Assembly (NCBI GenBank): GCA_000435975.1
Contig: FR884119.1
Location: forward strand, 1-23,218
Reading direction: 5' to 3'
Origin: Oscillibacter sp. CAG:241
GTDB taxonomy: Bacteria > Bacillota > Clostridia > Oscillospirales > Oscillospiraceae
Length of the DNA: 23,218 nucleotides
A model generated the notes under the pieces. That model was not told the origin of the DNA. It made no database searches and saw only the letters and a list, made by a program, of their open reading frames with translations. Both the position numbers and the translations under genes were made by a program. Positions 21,229 to 23,218 of the stretch are shown here, piece by piece (the first letter of the stretch is position 1; each line of letters begins with the position of its first letter).

Positions 21229-23218
21229 TTATTGATCCTGCGCCCGGCGCTTGTAGGACTCGTATTTGGCCTTGGCGTCCTCCTCCGCCTCGGCAAACAG
21301 GACCTTGGCGTTCTCGGGGAAGCTCAGCTCCAGGGAGGAGTAGCGCACCTCGCCCTTCATGAAGTCGTACAGGGCCATGCTGGGCTCCTTGCTGTCCAGG
21401 GTGAACTTGTGGGTCTCGGGGCTGTAGCGGTACAGGTTCCAGTAGCCGGAGGCCACGGCGTCCTTCATCTCCTGCTGGACGCAGCCCATGCCCTTCTTGA
21501 TGCCGTGGTTGATGCAGGGTGCGTAGCAGATGACGATGGAGGGCCCCTTGTGGGCCTCGGCCTCCCGGATGGCCTTGATGAGCTGAGCCGGGTCGGCACC
21601 CATGGAGCACTGGGCCACATAGACGTTGTCATAGGTCATCATCAGCATGCCCAGGTCTTTCTTCTTGGTCTTTTTGCCGCTGGCCTGGAACTGGGCCACT
21701 GCGCCCACAGGCGTGGCCTTGGAGGACTGGCCACCGGTGTTGGAGTACACCTCGGTATCCACCAGCAGGACGTTGACATCCTCGCCCATGGCAAACACAT
21801 GGTCCAGACCACCGTAGCCGATGTCATAGGCCCAGCCGTCGCCGCCGTACATCCACATGGTCTTTTTGGACATATCCTTGCGGCGCTTGAGGATCTCATC
21901 CACCAGAGCCTGCTCCTGGGCGGAGAAGGTCTCGCTCTCCAGCAGGTGCAGCAGCTCCCGGGTGGCGGGGGTGGAGGCATCCAGATCGTCATAGGTCTCC
22001 AGCCATTTGGCAATGGCGGCCTTCACGGCAGCGTTTTTGGTCGTGCTGTCCAGCCGGCGGACATATTCCGTGACGGCATCGCGCAGCTGCTTCACCGCCA
22101 GACACATACCATAGGAGAACTCGGCGTTGTTCTCAAACAGGGAGTTGGACCAGGCGGGACCCTTGCCCTCCTTGTTCTTGCAGTACGGCACGCAGGGCAT
22201 GGCTGCGCCCCAGGCCTGGGTGCAGCCGGTGGCGTTGGCCAGGAACATCTTGTCGCCGAACAGCTGGGTCAGCAGCTTGATATAGGGCGTTTCGCCGCAG
22301 CCGGCGCAGGCGCCGTTGAATTCCACCAGGGGCTGGCGGAACTGGCTGCCCTTCAGGGTGAATTTGTCGAAGCGGTCGTTCTTCTCGGGGATGGTTTGCA
22401 GGTAGCTCCAGTTGGTCTGGTCCAGGGACACCTCGTGGGCCGGGACCATACGCAGGGCCTTGCCGCTCTTGGGGCAGGAGGCCACGCAGCTGCCGCAGCT
22501 GGTGCAGTCCAGGGTGGAAACGCCCATGGTGAATTGCAGGCCCGCCAGCTGGGGACCCTTGGCGGCGGTAAGCTCCAGCCCGGCAGGGGCGTTCTTGACC
22601 TCGTCCTCGTTCAGCAGGTACGGGCGGATCACCGCATGGGGGCACACAAAGGAGCAGCGGTTGCACTGGATACACTCGTCCTTGTCCCACACGGGCAGGT
22701 GGGTGGCAATGCCGCGCTTTTCATACTGGGAGGTGCCCAGGGGCATGGTGCCGTCCTCCATGCCCTTGAAGGCGGAAACCGGCAGGTCATCGCCCTTCTG
22801 GGCGTTGATGGGCACCAGGATGTTCCGGATGATGTCGGGCACGTCGGCACGGGGCGGCTGGATGGCAGCGCCGGTGAGGTTCTTCCACTCCGGCTTGACG
22901 TGTACCTCCACCAGGGCGTTGATGCCGGCGTCCACGGCGGCGATGTTCATATTGACGACCTTTTCGCCCTTGAGGCCGTAGGTCTTTTTCACGGCGTCCT
23001 TCATATGGGCCACGGCGTCCTCCACGGGGATCACCCGGGCCAGCTTGAAGAAGGCGGCCTGGAGCACCATATTGGAGCGGTTGCCCAGGCCCAGGGCCTG
23101 AGACTCCTTATTGGCGTCGATGATGTAGAAGTGGATATCGTTTTCGGCGATATAGCGGAGGATGTCCCCGGGGATGTGCTGCTCCAGCTCATCTTCCTTC
23201 CACTCGCAGTTCAGCAGG
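21229..23218 (-). CDS. nifJ: Pyruvate:ferredoxin (flavodoxin) oxidoreductase, partial (N-terminus beyond window)
   Basis: The C-terminal 662 residues of an enzyme normally about 1,170-1,190 aa. It oxidises pyruvate with CoA to acetyl-CoA and CO2, reducing ferredoxin, a core step of anaerobic energy metabolism. Present in order are the end of the gamma domain (NRSNMVLQAAFFKLA), a dicluster ferredoxin domain (CIQCNRCSFVCPHA and CTSCGSCVASCPKSG), then the thiamine-diphosphate domain. The last has ACAGCGETPY, ATGCTQAWG and GGDGWAYDIGYGGLD. The four Cys expected for the proximal cluster (two in ACAGCGE, one in TGCTQ, one in APCINHG) are all intact. The reading frame stays open to the window edge; an internal Met at 23070 is not the start. 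The organisation is single-chain. Confidence 0.95.
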   Translation of the reverse strand, partial: LLNCEWKEDELEQHIPGDILRYIAENDIHFYIIDANKESQALGLGNRSNMVLQAAFFKLARVIPVEDAVAHMKDAVKKTYGLKGEKVVNMNIAAVDAGINALVEVHVKPEWKNLTGAAIQPPRADVPDIIRNILVPINAQKGDDLPVSAFKGMEDGTMPLGTSQYEKRGIATHLPVWDKDECIQCNRCSFVCPHAVIRPYLLNEDEVKNAPAGLELTAAKGPQLAGLQFTMGVSTLDCTSCGSCVASCPKSGKALRMVPAHEVSLDQTNWSYLQTIPEKNDRFDKFTLKGSQFRQPLVEFNGACAGCGETPYIKLLTQLFGDKMFLANATGCTQAWGAAMPCVPYCKNKEGKGPAWSNSLFENNAEFSYGMCLAVKQLRDAVTEYVRRLDSTTKNAAVKAAIAKWLETYDDLDASTPATRELLHLLESETFSAQEQALVDEILKRRKDMSKKTMWMYGGDGWAYDIGYGGLDHVFAMGEDVNVLLVDTEVYSNTGGQSSKATPVGAVAQFQASGKKTKKKDLGMLMMTYDNVYVAQCSMGADPAQLIKAIREAEAHKGPSIVICYAPCINHGIKKGMGCVQQEMKDAVASGYWNLYRYSPETHKFTLDSKEPSMALYDFMKGEVRYSSLELSFPENAKVLFAEAEEDAKAKYESYKRRAQDQ

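Overview
The window reads as the chromosome of an anaerobic, high-GC Gram-positive gut bacterium, most likely Oscillospiraceae/Clostridiales (Flavonifractor- or Oscillibacter-like). This rests on strong AAGGAGG ribosome sites, the yycJ-rlmH pair, a pyruvate:ferredoxin oxidoreductase, a clostridial-type glutamate dehydrogenase and GC-rich codon use. The taxon is inferred from gene content, not measured. No phage, transposase, CRISPR array, rRNA or tRNA was seen.

Layout. 1-5004 (+): murA with its own promoter and a structured leader, a terminator, then yycJ-rlmH-DUF2007-phosphosugar mutase, closed by a hairpin. 5005-5284: a gene-free stretch full of inverted repeats between convergent genes. 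5285-6603 (-): a cytidylate kinase-like gene and a phosphoribosyltransferase gene, each with a recognisable promoter. 6604-8467 (+): a long intergenic region, then a monocistronic glutamate dehydrogenase gene with a strong promoter and a strong terminator. 8468-8693: convergent intergenic DNA with helically phased direct repeats.

8694-17863 (-): one ten-gene membrane operon with one visible promoter and one terminator. Its order is mrpE-mrpF-mrpG-mbhD(DUF4040)-[mbhE+mrpB fusion]-mrpC-mrpD followed by three more NuoL/M/N-type subunits. The first seven genes follow the order of the antiporter half of archaeal membrane-bound hydrogenases (MbhA-H). The operon has no hydrogenase, ferredoxin-oxidising or other redox subunit, but it has four large proton-channel paralogues, all with the key Glu/Lys/Lys residues. 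It is the most interesting feature of the window.

17919-21229: an SdpR/ArsR-type repressor gene whose usual sdpI partner is missing, with only a 21-codon hydrophobic ORF in its place. Divergent from it is a cysteine-rich ferredoxin-like gene, with a Crp/Fnr-like palindrome between the two promoters. Next come rodA with an acetyltransferase gene and a 56-nt near-perfect hairpin. 21229-23218 (-): the C-terminal part of pyruvate:ferredoxin oxidoreductase, running off the window edge.

How the parts may fit (inference): PFOR supplies reduced ferredoxin, the Crp/Fnr-regulated ferredoxin-like protein fits redox or nitrosative stress, the Mrp/Mbh-like complex exchanges Na+ and H+, and GDH links to amino-acid metabolism. 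MurA and RodA serve the cell wall. Apart from the mrp operon, most of the window is ordinary housekeeping sequence.
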